From Bugula neritina (taxonomy: Eukaryota; Bryozoa; Gymnolaemata; Cheilostomatida; Bugulidae): a DNA stretch of 64,000 nucleotides. Below are positions 1-9,625 of this stretch, piece by piece. The stretch lies in contig CAXIUT010000012.1 in assembly GCA_964035545.1 (NCBI GenBank), forward strand, positions 1 to 64,000. The letters are read 5' to 3'. The translations under genes and the position numbers were made by a program. How positions within the stretch are numbered: position 1 is the stretch's first letter; each line of letters begins with the position of its first letter. The notes beneath the pieces are model-generated. The model saw only the letters and a list, made by a program, of their open reading frames with translations. It had not been told where the DNA came from and searched no databases.

Positions 1-82
1 CCCAACCCCAACCCCAACCCCAACCCCAACCCCAACCCCAACCCCAACCCCAACCCCAACCCCAACCCCAACCCCAACCCCA
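1..82. repeat. Telomeric (CCCCAA)n array at left end
   Basis: About 13 uninterrupted CCCCAA units start at base 1. This is the C-rich strand orientation expected of the left end of a chromosome. The array passes sharply into unique AT-rich sequence at about 82. It is most simply a true macronuclear chromosome end. The flanking minus-strand bZIP-like frame is still open when it reaches the array. Confidence 0.9.
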
Positions 83-1171
83 TGGAATGGTTGTTATAAA
101 TCGATATGAGTTAATATATCAGAACTATTTTCATCATATTTATAAATTTTAATTCAACATTTGTTCTAAATAAGACCAACCTTTAATTATAATTTTTTCT
201 CCTTATGTTAGGGTCTATGAAAATGTTGCTTTCTTATATTCCTTGTCTGATTAAGCCATTAAAAGAACTAACTTATAATTTATTTATTTGATTTATTTTA
301 ACTTATTACTTTTCTCTTTCCTAACTTTTAATTTATATTTTAGCTTCTCTATTTTCAACCAAACCTCGAATATTCTCATTTTAACTCATGAGTTCCATAT
401 AAAGACTAAATAATTTATGATCTACCTTCTCATATTTTAGCTTTGAACTAGAACTTATTTGATTATATCTTGTAGTTCCTCTCCTTGAAGTTGACGCTAT
501 TTTTACTTCTAGGCTTTGATAATCTCTTCAAGGCTTATCTGACCTATATATCTATATTTCTACTACTCAGTTCTCTGATATTCCTCAATGAACTACACAT
601 AGATATTTGACATATTTACTCAACAAGTTTATCCATTCTAGTATATAAATGCTCCTTCCTATTTTAAATCTTTATATAGAAATTCTTACTTTATCTTCCT
701 AACTGAATGCTTGATGATGAAAAAATTGTTCTAGTTCATCTTAAACTTCCTTTGTCATCTACTTTTTTCCTTCTTTTTTACTAATCACTTGTAAAAAATT
801 CAAAAATTCTTTTTAAATAATTGTCCCTTCTTCAGCTGCTTATCTTAACCTTTCAACTCTTTTCTATAACAATTTTATATAAAGTTTTTTTCTTATTCTT
901 GCTCTCTTTGCGCATTATCTATTTTTTTATAGTTTTATAGCTACCTTTTTTGCCTAGTTAGAAAATTATTTAGCCTCAGATTTCACTTTTTTAAAAGATT
1001 TTCTCAATAATAAAATGTTTACTTATTTAAAGCAACTGAAATATCTTTTTAATCATGAAGCAAACTATCTTGAGAAATTTTCATAAGTGAGTTAATTTTA
1101 TGAACATAGATATTTTTTTGATTTTTTTTTTAATTTGGTCTATTTCCAGACTCATTATCTTGATCTGACAT
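83..1171 (-). CDS. bZIP-type transcription factor, 3' end cut by telomere
   Basis: Read with TAR=Gln, the protein starts at 1171 (MSDQDNESG) and carries a basic region with the bZIP signature (NRQCAKRARIRKK, about residues 75-90) followed by leucine-rich heptad-like sequence. bZIP proteins bind DNA as dimers in the nucleus. Three short introns keep the frame open: 1003-1022 (20 nt), 593-611 (19 nt; exact boundary inferred) and 406-425 (20 nt). After the last intron no TGA occurs before the telomere array at 1-82, so the frame would run into (GGGGTT)n as Gly-Leu repeats. The natural C-terminus is therefore missing here, either truncated by telomere addition or lost to one more intron. The bZIP assignment rests on the basic region only. 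Confidence 0.6.
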
Positions 1172-1199
1172 TTTCAATTGTTTTAGATTAAATATTATT

Positions 1200-2582
1200 A
1201 TGTTAAAAGTTGATTAAATTATTGATAATAAAAATTAATAACGAATCTTGCCAAATATCAATACTGTTTCTTCTTTTAAAGAGCAAGTTTCAATCGGTGA
1301 TATTGATAAGCTCCAAAAATAGAAATAATTCCAAACTAAAGAAAAGACAGAAGTTCAAAAAAATACATTTTTTTCTTTTGTTCTTAGAAATCTTTTGATT
1401 AATAACTGATATTCTTTTTTGTATTTGTATTTAATTTATCCATTAATTATTTAGACTTACTTAAGGAGATATAAGTATTTCCTAAATCTTTCCTTTTTAA
1501 AAGTTTTTCTGGGACAGATATTTGACTATCAGATGCAGTAAACTTATGTCTTATTCCAGAATTGTAAGTAATCAATTTAGAGACTTGTCTAAAAGTTGTT
1601 AAGACAATTTTAAAGCACAAACGATACACTACATCTAACTAAATAGTAATGTACTTTAAGTAAGTTTAAACTACCTCCGAAAAGGTCCTTAATAAGCTTG
1701 AAATGCTTCTTCTTAGTGAGTTTCAGTATTATGAATAACTATTCGATAACCTTATTGAAGGGTTTGATTCTAAAACTTTTAAAATTTTAGATCTATCTTA
1801 AGAAACTGTTCCTGATCATGAGAAGAAACAATCATACATCTTTATTTGAGTGAACTAACAGTAAAACTAATACATTTAGTACCCACCAAGAACATTATAA
1901 ACACCAAATATGAAGCTATCATCTTAAACAATGATAAAATTCAAATTATAGATAATTATAAAATATAAATAATTCAAATATTAAAGATAACTATGATAGG
2001 AATCAAATAGAAATACTGTCAATTTTTTTAATTTTTCTGGTTAACATTAAGACTTTTCTAGCCACTTTCAAGCTAAATTTGCACTACCAATCTAAATAAA
2101 TAATCAAATACTTATTTTATTAAATTTGAATGAGCTCATTTTACTTAATAGTCCTAAATTAGAAAAATATCCTTAACTTTCTTTTTCCCTTATTATAAAT
2201 AGTGTTACTCATCTTATAACGATAAACAGTCCAATTAATTTGATAAATTCAGAAGAGAAAGCCAATCAAAATTAACTAATAGATTGCCATCTAGTTACTA
2301 ATTTAGTACGAACAAAAAGATTTTTAAGCTTAGGAAAAAAAGATTTTTTAAGCACCTTGGCTTCAGAAATAAAATTTTAACCTAAAAAAGAGCGAATATA
2401 TACTCAAAGAGAAGTGCATCAAATTAGGAGCTATAAGGTGCTGCAACTTGTCAATCGTTACAATATTATTGGCATCTACTTAAGGTTATTAGGACTCAAG
2501 TTGAGAGATATCAAATCAAAGAATTTGATACTTATTAGATCATGGATAACTTCGTTTCTATTATTTTAATCTTTTTGATATG
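1200..2582 (+). CDS. Probable multi-exon gene, function unknown, structure unresolved
   Basis: Several protein-like stretches lie in changing frames: a start at 1200 (MLKVDQIIDNKNQQ) open to 1409, a stretch near 1685-1849 (EKVLNKLEMLLLSEFQ), one near 1860-2120, and one near 2150-2582 ending in TGA. This resembles the neighbouring genes, where 20-nt introns change the frame, but I could not place every splice site, and some required intron lengths would be atypical. It may be one gene or two, or a decaying copy. No domain is recognised. Confidence 0.3.
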
Positions 2583-2859
2583 AATGTACTTAAGTCAATA
2601 CTGTGAGCAGTTATTTATTCACACACTTGAAATATTCTCCAATACTCATCATAGCTATACTGTCCTTCCGCTACTTTAATTCAAAATAACCCATCCACCA
2701 ATCATCATTCATCACTATTTCTCCAAGATTCTCTTTCATTATTTCTTCTTCCCTTTCGTTAAGTCCTCTTTTTAGCTTCATATGTCCATAACTCGCCATT
2801 ATAGCTTAAAAATCATAAATGAAAATCAGTCTTTATTATCGTCTAATCATATGGCAACT
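2583..2859. other. Intergenic, nothing recognised
   Basis: AT-rich spacer with pyrimidine-rich runs. I see no convincing coding frame, RNA gene or repeat here before the 24-nt repeat that follows. Confidence 0.4.
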
Positions 2860-2931
2860 AATGCAATCATACAGCAAGTAATTAATGCGATAATAGAGGA
2901 AGTAATTAATGCAATCATAGAGGAAGTAAAT
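2860..2931 (+). repeat. 24-nt tandem repeat, three units
   Basis: Units 2860-2883, 2884-2907 and 2908-2931 share the pattern AATGCAATCATAnAGnAAGT plus AATT/AAAT with a few substitutions. It lies 60 bases upstream of the splicing-factor start, so it could be promoter-proximal, but no regulatory role can be shown. Confidence 0.7.
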
Positions 2932-2991
2932 AAGGATTCTAATAGACTCTTTAATATTTTTTTATGAAATTTTATAATAATTTAAAAGAGG

Positions 2992-3573
2992 ATGAAAAGA
3001 GAGCGAGGCTTAGCAACAAAAAGAGGTATTAATAAACAAGGCTGGGAATCATCTGATTTTCCTCTTGCTTGTGACCGTTGCTATGGATAAAATCCATTTC
3101 TTAGAATGCTTAAATAAAATTTTGGTCAAGAATGCCGCATCTGTTTTCGCCCATTTACTGTTTTCAAATGGAAAGGTAATAAAGGAATATTCAAAAGAAC
3201 TTGTGTTTGTCAATTTTGCAGCAAATAAAAAAATATTTGTCAAGTCTGTACTCTTGACTTAGAGTTTGGTCTACCAATGGATATCAGAGATAAGCGTTGT
3301 GGCAAAAATGGGTCTAATTTAATAAATGATGATTTTTTAAGTGAAGATAATCTTAAGGTGAAACCCCCTCGACCAACTTTACCTCCTCCTACTCTTACAA
3401 AAGTAGCATAAAAATAGCTAGTTTTTATTCCTGAAGAAGTTGATAATTAAGATGACGATGCCACAGCTCGAATAGTTATTCAACGGCAGCTACAGCAGTA
3501 AAAGACTTAAAACTAAAAAAAGTAGGCAGAAAAAGATGATTAGGTAGAAAATAATAAATAAACAATAAGTTGA
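2992..3573 (+). CDS. RBM22/Ecm2 (SLT11)-like pre-mRNA splicing factor, short form
   Basis: A single exon of 193 aa with TGA stop. Residues about 20-100 match the N-terminal zinc-binding part of RBM22/Ecm2: CDRCYGQNPFLRM, then [14 protein letters not shown], then CQFCSKQKNICQVC, then [13 protein letters not shown]. In yeast and human this protein sits at the spliceosome catalytic centre and contacts U6 snRNA and the intron. The usual C-terminal RRM is absent: after about residue 130 the chain is Gln/Lys-rich and stops. That makes it much shorter than human RBM22 (about 420 aa). The start is chosen because the Cys-rich domain follows at the expected distance. A core splicing factor is notable in a genome with 20-nt introns. 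Confidence 0.85.
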
Positions 3574-3597
3574 AATGATAGTTTATAGATGAATAAC

Positions 3598-4124
3598 TCA
3601 ATCATTTTCAACTAAACACTTACAACACTGCTTTATAATTTTTCGACCAAAAGGAACAAATGAAAAAGTGTATAAGAAGTAGCTTATTATTTGGATAGTT
3701 AAAGTTACCAAAACAATTCCTTTTAAGTTCTCTGGAAGAATGAATGCTAAAACTAAAGTTGCAATCAAAGACCCTAAATAGAAAAGAGTTAAAATCCATC
3801 TTGTCTTTTTAAACATATCTTTGAACTGTCTTTTGGGTCCTGAAAGAAAACAAGATCTAAATGAGTTGACTAGTACCCAATAATGTTGAGAATTTGTCCA
3901 ACAGAATACAGAATCGCAAAAACAGTAGTATCATGCTTTAATATAAAGAGGATAGTAGCAAATATGGAGAGAAGCCATCCTAGACCGAAACAGATGACCC
4001 ATCCTGCTATTCTTGTTTTAAGGGAGCACTTACAAGTCTTAGAAACATCATCTTTTAACTCCTGATAAGTGCTTTTTTCTGATTCATCAAACAATCCTTC
4101 TCTTTTGTTGCTTTAGTTTCCCAT
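3598..4124 (-). CDS. SFT2/Got1-family vesicle transport membrane protein
   Basis: 168 aa after removal of one 20-nt intron (3857-3876, GTACTAGTCAACTCATTTAG). The product has about four hydrophobic helices and the family hallmarks FGLGWLLS, a GPKRQFKDMFKKTRW loop, and a C-terminal FVPFGRKIIKQCC resembling SFT2D proteins (YIPFARD.xxKCC). SFT2 proteins act in the Golgi in retrograde endosome-to-Golgi transport. Splicing joins NIIG to SCFLSGPKR exactly as the family requires, a clean demonstration that the 20-nt gap is an intron and not a frameshift. Start at 4124 (MGNQSNKRE) gives a length typical of the family. Confidence 0.9.
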
Positions 4125-4292
4125 CTTTTTATTTATACCTCAAATCTGAATATTGAAATTATCTTCATTTATCACAAATTACAATAATTTATGATCATAA
4201 ACTCCAACACATGTATTTGATTATGTTGATTTATTATTTATTTAATGTTTGATTATCTATATTTGCTGATAACTGATCTATAATCGTATAAG

Positions 4293-5136
4293 ATGAAAGG
4301 AAACAACATGAAAACTCCAGCAGTGACTGAAATTTACCAGCAAAAACTGTATTTAGTATCTAAGGTAGACTTTATCAAAACCATCTCAAAAAACTTTAAC
4401 AAATTAGAGAAGACCGTAAACATCAATTAGCCTTTGATAGTACCAGAACCACTAAACATCAAGATATACGCCAAAGTAAAAGCCGTTCATTCGCCTACAG
4501 ATATAATGAACAACACCAATAGATTAGTTGCACAAATGTTAAACTTCTTAACAAACTTTAAAAGGTTAGACCTTTTAGCAGACAAACTTCAGTTTCAGCT
4601 AGTTAAAGTTTTTAAAACTAGCTCAGGACTATGACTCCCCTCAGAAAAAGAACCATGGCTCAAACATAAAAATAAAACAGTAGGATCTACCTAAGAATGA
4701 AATCAGTTTCTTCAAACCTCAGTAAAGACAAACTACTTTCAGATTATGCCAGATCTCAACAAATAAAAAATAGAATTAGTCGTTATGCCACTCAAAACAA
4801 CAAAATATTACTCAAGTAATGATGATTCTAATCAGATCGAATCAGTTTATCCATTCTCTATAAAAAACTCAAGAACCTCTCGAGCACCTCAATCAGAAAG
4901 ATAAAGAGCTTGATAAAGAAAAAAGCCTATTAGCTAAAGAAACGCCTAAAAAAAATATAACTGCTTACTATAATTCAAAAAATATTCTGAAAAACAAGAT
5001 TGAGAATCGAGTAAAGTTATCAAAAAGTAATCAGAATAATAAAAGCAATCAACAAATATCAGAAGAAAATAGAGTTTTTGCTACTGAGCCTTAGAAAGGT
5101 TATTTAGTGAAATCCAAAAAGAAAATTTTCATTTGA
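4293..5136 (+). CDS. Hypothetical coiled-coil-rich protein
   Basis: 267 aa after two 20-nt introns, GTTAAAGTTTTTAAAACTAG (about 4604-4623) and GTAATGATGATTCTAATCAG (about 4819-4838). Only removal of both gives one continuous frame from ATG 4293 to TGA 5134-5136. The N-terminal 110 residues are mixed helical. The C-terminal half is Lys/Asn/Gln/Glu-rich and probably coiled coil or disordered. No domain is recognised and the function is unknown. It is divergently placed from SFT2, with about 170 bases between the starts. Confidence 0.6.
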
Positions 5137-5338
5137 TTGTGACTCAGCTATCATATTCATTTCACAAATATTTCCTTATTTATTGGCCAGAAAAGTCTTA
5201 TTAACATCTTTTGAAAGTAAAAAGACAAAGGTAATGAACGAAATATTTTTAATTTCTAAATATCAAAATCATTTTAATCACAATATTTAAATTTATATTT
5301 TCAAAACCATTAAAAACAATATGATTCAAAAATAATAT

Positions 5339-5434
5339 AATTGATCATCGAGAATAGCTTATAATTAATCATTGAGAATAGCTTATAATTGGTGATTGAG
5401 AATAGCTTATAATTGATGATTGAGGATAGTTAGT
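5339..5434. repeat. 24-nt tandem repeat, four units
   Basis: Four consecutive units of the form AATTGATCATCGAGAATAGC plus TTAT, with a few substitutions (5339-5362, 5363-5386, 5387-5410, 5411-5434 partial). It sits in the 380-base spacer between the coiled-coil gene and the XPC gene. The rest of this spacer shows no gene. Confidence 0.75.
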
Positions 5435-5517
5435 AAGATGAGTTTTCTGAAGGAGGTTTTTAAAATGACCTTCTAGACTTCTAAGACCTCCAGCAAAATA
5501 AAATTGTCTAAGATGTC

Positions 5518-7374
5518 ATGAATCTCAAACCTGTTGCCTAGATAAAGTCTTCTATCTAGGACGATGCTGCCTATTTAATGACTCATTCAAATAAAAGCAA
5601 CAAATAGATTGTTCATAAAGATAAATAAATCACGTAATAACAAAAAAAAGCTCGATAGTTAAAGCTCCTAAATGCTCGTAAATATTTTGAACTGGCTAAA
5701 TTGATGTTTGTATCTAGTGTCTCTTCTGCCTTAAAATAAACCCGCCAAATCTACTAAAATAGTCAGAAATATATTCCAAAGCTTCTCTCGTCTCTCAGTG
5801 CTCCTCTCCTAGAATAATTCATTCGACTCAAAAGCATACAAACTCTATCTCTGAACATAAATCACCTTTTAACTTTTATAAAGGAAGTAAAAGTTTTTAT
5901 TTCTAATAATCTTCCCTAAAGTGATTTTAAAAAAGATTGGAATTAACTATTTTGGAGTATTTGTGAAAGTTTTCAATGCTGTTGTAGAAAAGTTTATTTT
6001 TTTCATATTGATAGCATAGTATAAGAAGTGTTTTTTCAACTTAAATATCAAGTATCATAGAGAGTAAGGAAAAAATAAAACAAAGTAAGAAAAGAAACTC
6101 AAATAATAAAAGTAAAATTATCACAGCAGATATAAGAGAATATTCAAGCAGCTTAAGACTCTAATCAATTTATAAATCTATAAGATTTTTAATTCGATTA
6201 AGCCTCTTTTAAAAGTCAATAACAACCTGCTCGATAAAGTTAACAAACTAAACTTAAAAAAGAAACTCGAAGATAAAATAATTTTATCAGAAAAAAAAAT
6301 TATAAATCTCATTATTTTCAATTATTTGATCCTTTAACTGAAGACTGGATTTTAGTTAATAGTGAAGTGTTAGAGCAATAAAATGTTGAAGAAGTAAAAA
6401 AACACATCCTTGAAGGTAAGTTTATAGTTGGTTTTTTTTCAACTAGTTTTCTTCAGTTTAAACCATCTCTTCAAGGTTTATAGTCCTTAAGAAACCTTCA
6501 AAATATTATTCTTTAAGACTTAACTATGTACTTTGAAGACAGTAGCAAAAACTTAAATTCTCGTAGAAAAAGATTAGGAATTAGAACTATCATGAGAGAA
6601 ACATTTTCTGAAGGATCATTTTACTTACAAAGACATATGTTAAGTTCATTTAACTCATATGTTCTTTAAAAAAATGATAAAAAAGAGCAATAGTATCAGT
6701 TGGGTATATTTCCAAAAACAAAAGAATAAATGCTTACTTCAAATTATTTCACAGTACCCTCCCAAATACCAAAGTACTTCATCCTAGATCCAAAAGCTTA
6801 GCCCATTTCTGATTTGGTATTCAATGAATAAAAAGTATATCTCAGGAGAGATATGATAGCTGTGACTTCTAAATTATGTTGGATAGATCGGGGAAGGAAG
6901 GTGAAGATGGGTGAAAATCCTATAAAAAAGACATAAAATAGAAATAAAAATATGACATAACTATTCCTCTACTAACAAACTTAATAATTCAGTCTTTCAA
7001 TAAACTAGTAAACTGGTAACTTCTTACCAGATGATTAATATAATAGTCTTTACATTCCTGCAGATTTTATTCCACCTCCAAATATGGTCATAATCAACCG
7101 AAAAATATCAACTATATGCTAGAAATCAAAGATTAGACATGCTAAGATTGTTCAAGGTTTTACTTATTTGATGGGAAAGATAGTTCCGAATTATATTGGG
7201 TATTTAGTTTATAAGGAAGATGAAGACCTAGTTTTAAAACTACAAAAAGAAAGATAAATTAAGTTGGACGATAACAAAATAAAAAACAGAAGTAAAGAAA
7301 TCAAAAGCATCTGGAATAAACTCTTCAAAAAAATATAACTTAGCCAATGGAGTAAATCCTTCCAATCTGCTTGA
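5518..7374 (+). CDS. XPC/Rad4-family DNA damage recognition protein
   Basis: 618 aa in one exon, with dozens of in-frame TAA/TAG codons. The C-terminal third carries the Rad4 beta-hairpin domains: DLVFNEQKVYLRRDM then WIDRGRKVKMGENPIKK (about residues 430-480, BHD1/2-like), then PADFIPPPNMVIINR and HAKIVQGFTYLMGKIVPNY (about 520-580, BHD3-like). Rad4/XPC opens the helix at bulky lesions to start nucleotide excision repair in the nucleus. The N-terminal half would hold the transglutaminase-like domain; a fragment (EDWILVNSEVL, about residue 277) fits, but that region is very divergent. Length is shorter than yeast Rad4 (754 aa). Start 5518 is the first ATG in frame; an upstream ATG at 5438 would need an additional intron. 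Confidence 0.75.
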
Positions 7375-7390
7375 TCTCAATCACTCCTAT

Positions 7391-7514
7391 CAATAGCATA
7401 TCACTATATCAACTTAAATTATATGACATAGTATCAACTTAAATATATCACTAATTCAACTTAAATTATATGACATAGTATCAACTTAAACATATCACTA
7501 TATCAACTTAAATA
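7391..7514. repeat. AT-rich tandem repeat in XPC 3' spacer
   Basis: Repeated ATATCACTATATCAACTTAA and TATGACATAGTATCAACTTA blocks alternate about five times immediately downstream of the XPC stop. No coding content is seen. Confidence 0.65.
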
Positions 7515-7598
7515 GTTGGGTTTAGTGAAATAATTGTTAGAGAGATAATAAAAGATAAAATATGAATTGGAAAATAAATAATAATACAATAAGTAGAA

Positions 7599-8505
7599 AT
7601 GCTAGCTGAGTTCACTTCGCCCAAAAGATTAAATTATATCTAATAATCAATCAAAAATATAACCTTTCTCAATTCTACTTTATCCCAGTAAAAATAACTT
7701 TCTCCATGGAATTCTGAAGACATCTATAAATTGATAAAATAGCCTAGTTTTCTCTATAAAACATCGTAATAATTCTTTTAATAGTAGAAATCTCTCTAGA
7801 AGAAACAACAAAAAACCATCCTTTAGCTTTTCAAAATAATAATAAAAATGCTATAAATATAAAGTAAATACTTATTTATTTATTAAGGTCGATAAAGAAA
7901 GATAGTTTACACCTAACTTGATTAGTATATAAATAGATCAGCCTCTACTATCAAAAATATCTAAAAAGTATTCAAATAATAATAATAATAGATTAACTAG
8001 CTAAGGAACAAACCAGCATCATAGAATTAAACCACTCAAAAATATAGTTGAAAATAATAATAGAAATAACTGTTTGAAATAGGAACCATAAATAAAAGCC
8101 ATTTAAGTTTTTTCAATAGGGATTTTCGATAAAAAACAAAATAAATAACAATTGAATTATGCAGCTATGCCTAAAAGATATAAAAAATTAAGTCCAAGAT
8201 AAAGATCATCAATTAGATATGCAGAATTAGATCTTCTCTCAATAAGCACAAGATAAAATAGAATAGATGAAAAAAAGAAAGATGCTGGAGGTTAAGAACT
8301 TAAAGCACAAATATAGTAACTAATTTAAAAGTAAAAACAAGGAACAAGATAAAACAAAAAGATAGAATCAAGTGATAAAAGTCCAAAAACTAAAAAGAAA
8401 AAGAAATAAATATTAGATAAGCAGACAGAAATAAGAAAGGTTCTAAGAAGGCCAAATGGTGTCGTGATTGGTAAAAGAAAAGAATAGCAAAAATTATAGA
8501 TTTGA
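7599..8505 (+). CDS. Hypothetical basic, Asn/Gln-rich protein
   Basis: An ATG at 7599 opens a frame (MLAEFTSPKRLNY) that must be joined through a short intron near 7769-7787 (19 nt, or 22 nt if the alternative AG is used) to a long frame ending in TGA 8503-8505. The product is about 295 aa, with KVNTYLFIKVDKERQFTPNL near the middle and a Lys-rich tail. Low-complexity Asn/Gln runs partly reflect AAT and TAA repeats. No domain is recognised. Single-gene status rather than two short genes is inferred from frame continuity. Confidence 0.5.
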
Positions 8506-8546
8506 TTTAATATTGATTCTACAGTAATAATGCTTCTATAATAAAA

Positions 8547-9578
8547 ATGTAAGAAAATAATCATACAGCAATCAAATTTCTTTTTCTATTCAAAAGCTCA
8601 TCTGTTAACGAAATATAACTCCAAATATGCGATCCTTAATAGACTACTATCTAGACCATTATTCTACATAACTACCTAGAATCAAGAATTATCATAGAGG
8701 CTCACTACTAAAGTTACTACTGTCTCCTTTCTATCAATAATAAAACATAAATTTTAGAACTACCTCTCCCTCAACTAGAATAAAAAGGTAACATCTTAGT
8801 CAAAGAACATGACTTCTCTGAATTCGAACTCAAAATAACCTACCATATTTAGAATTAAAAAGAACAACAACAAAGAAAAAAAGCATAAAATCTAGCAAAA
8901 TAAAAATTAATACAAATTCAAAAGAGAATAATCAACAAACTTGAAGAATAAAACTATTTCAAAGAAGAAAATTAAAAAAAATACATCTTTCAACGTAAAA
9001 CTAAAAAGAAAAAAAACCTCACTGATATCTTCCATAAAAATATTGACGGGTCCATCAAAAGTACCATCAATAGTTGCTCCACTTATAACAATCTTTCAGA
9101 CAACAAACAATCAAAACCTAACCAATAAACCATCAATTAACAAGATTAGTTTGAACTACCCTGTCTCAATCTAAGTAAAATGAAATCTATGTTCGATAGT
9201 CCCTAGATTATTGAAGAACCTATCCAACACCACAGACCCTTTGGTCATACAAAAAAAAATTAAACAGATAAAGTTGAGATTTAAAAAAAATAAAATTTAA
9301 GACCAAAGAAAAGAAAAGCCAACTTCCATATTACTCTTTAAAAATAAACAAGAAAATAATTAAACACTCAAAAAGAAGCTCTCAAGTATCTGGAAGATTA
9401 CAAATGGACTGAAAACATTTCCAAAGTGTTTAGTAAGAAAGAAAGACAGTCAAGAAAATTAGATAAACTCAAGAAAGAAATAAAACAATAGATAAAAGAA
9501 TAAAGTTTATCAAGAACAGTAAAGAAAGGAAATCTTAATCTTAAAAAATATGAATTAGCTTTAAAAGTTTATAGTTGA
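8547..9578 (+). CDS. Hypothetical charged protein, single exon
   Basis: An ATG at 8547 (MQENNHTAIKFLFL) opens a continuous 343-codon frame with many TAR codons, ending at TGA 9576-9578. The first 110 residues look folded (alternating hydrophobic segments such as ELPLPQLEQKGNILVKEHDF). The rest is Lys/Gln/Asn-rich with predicted helix and coiled coil. No family is recognised. It lies 42 bases after the previous stop and 48 bases before the meckelin start, so gene spacing here is very tight. Confidence 0.6.
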
Positions 9579-9625
9579 ATTTCGATTTGATCTATTTAAT
9601 GCTATAAGTTTATAATTAAATTCAA

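Noticed and set aside
1447-1629. Small minus-strand open frame between 1.4 and 1.6 kb
   Set aside because: It lies opposite a plus-strand region with better protein-like composition and has no TGA stop under this code.
3857-3876. Frameshifts from sequencing errors or pseudogenes in most genes
   Set aside because: Each interruption is resolved by removing a GT...AG segment of almost always 20 nt, and the joined protein matches its family exactly; random indels would not do this.
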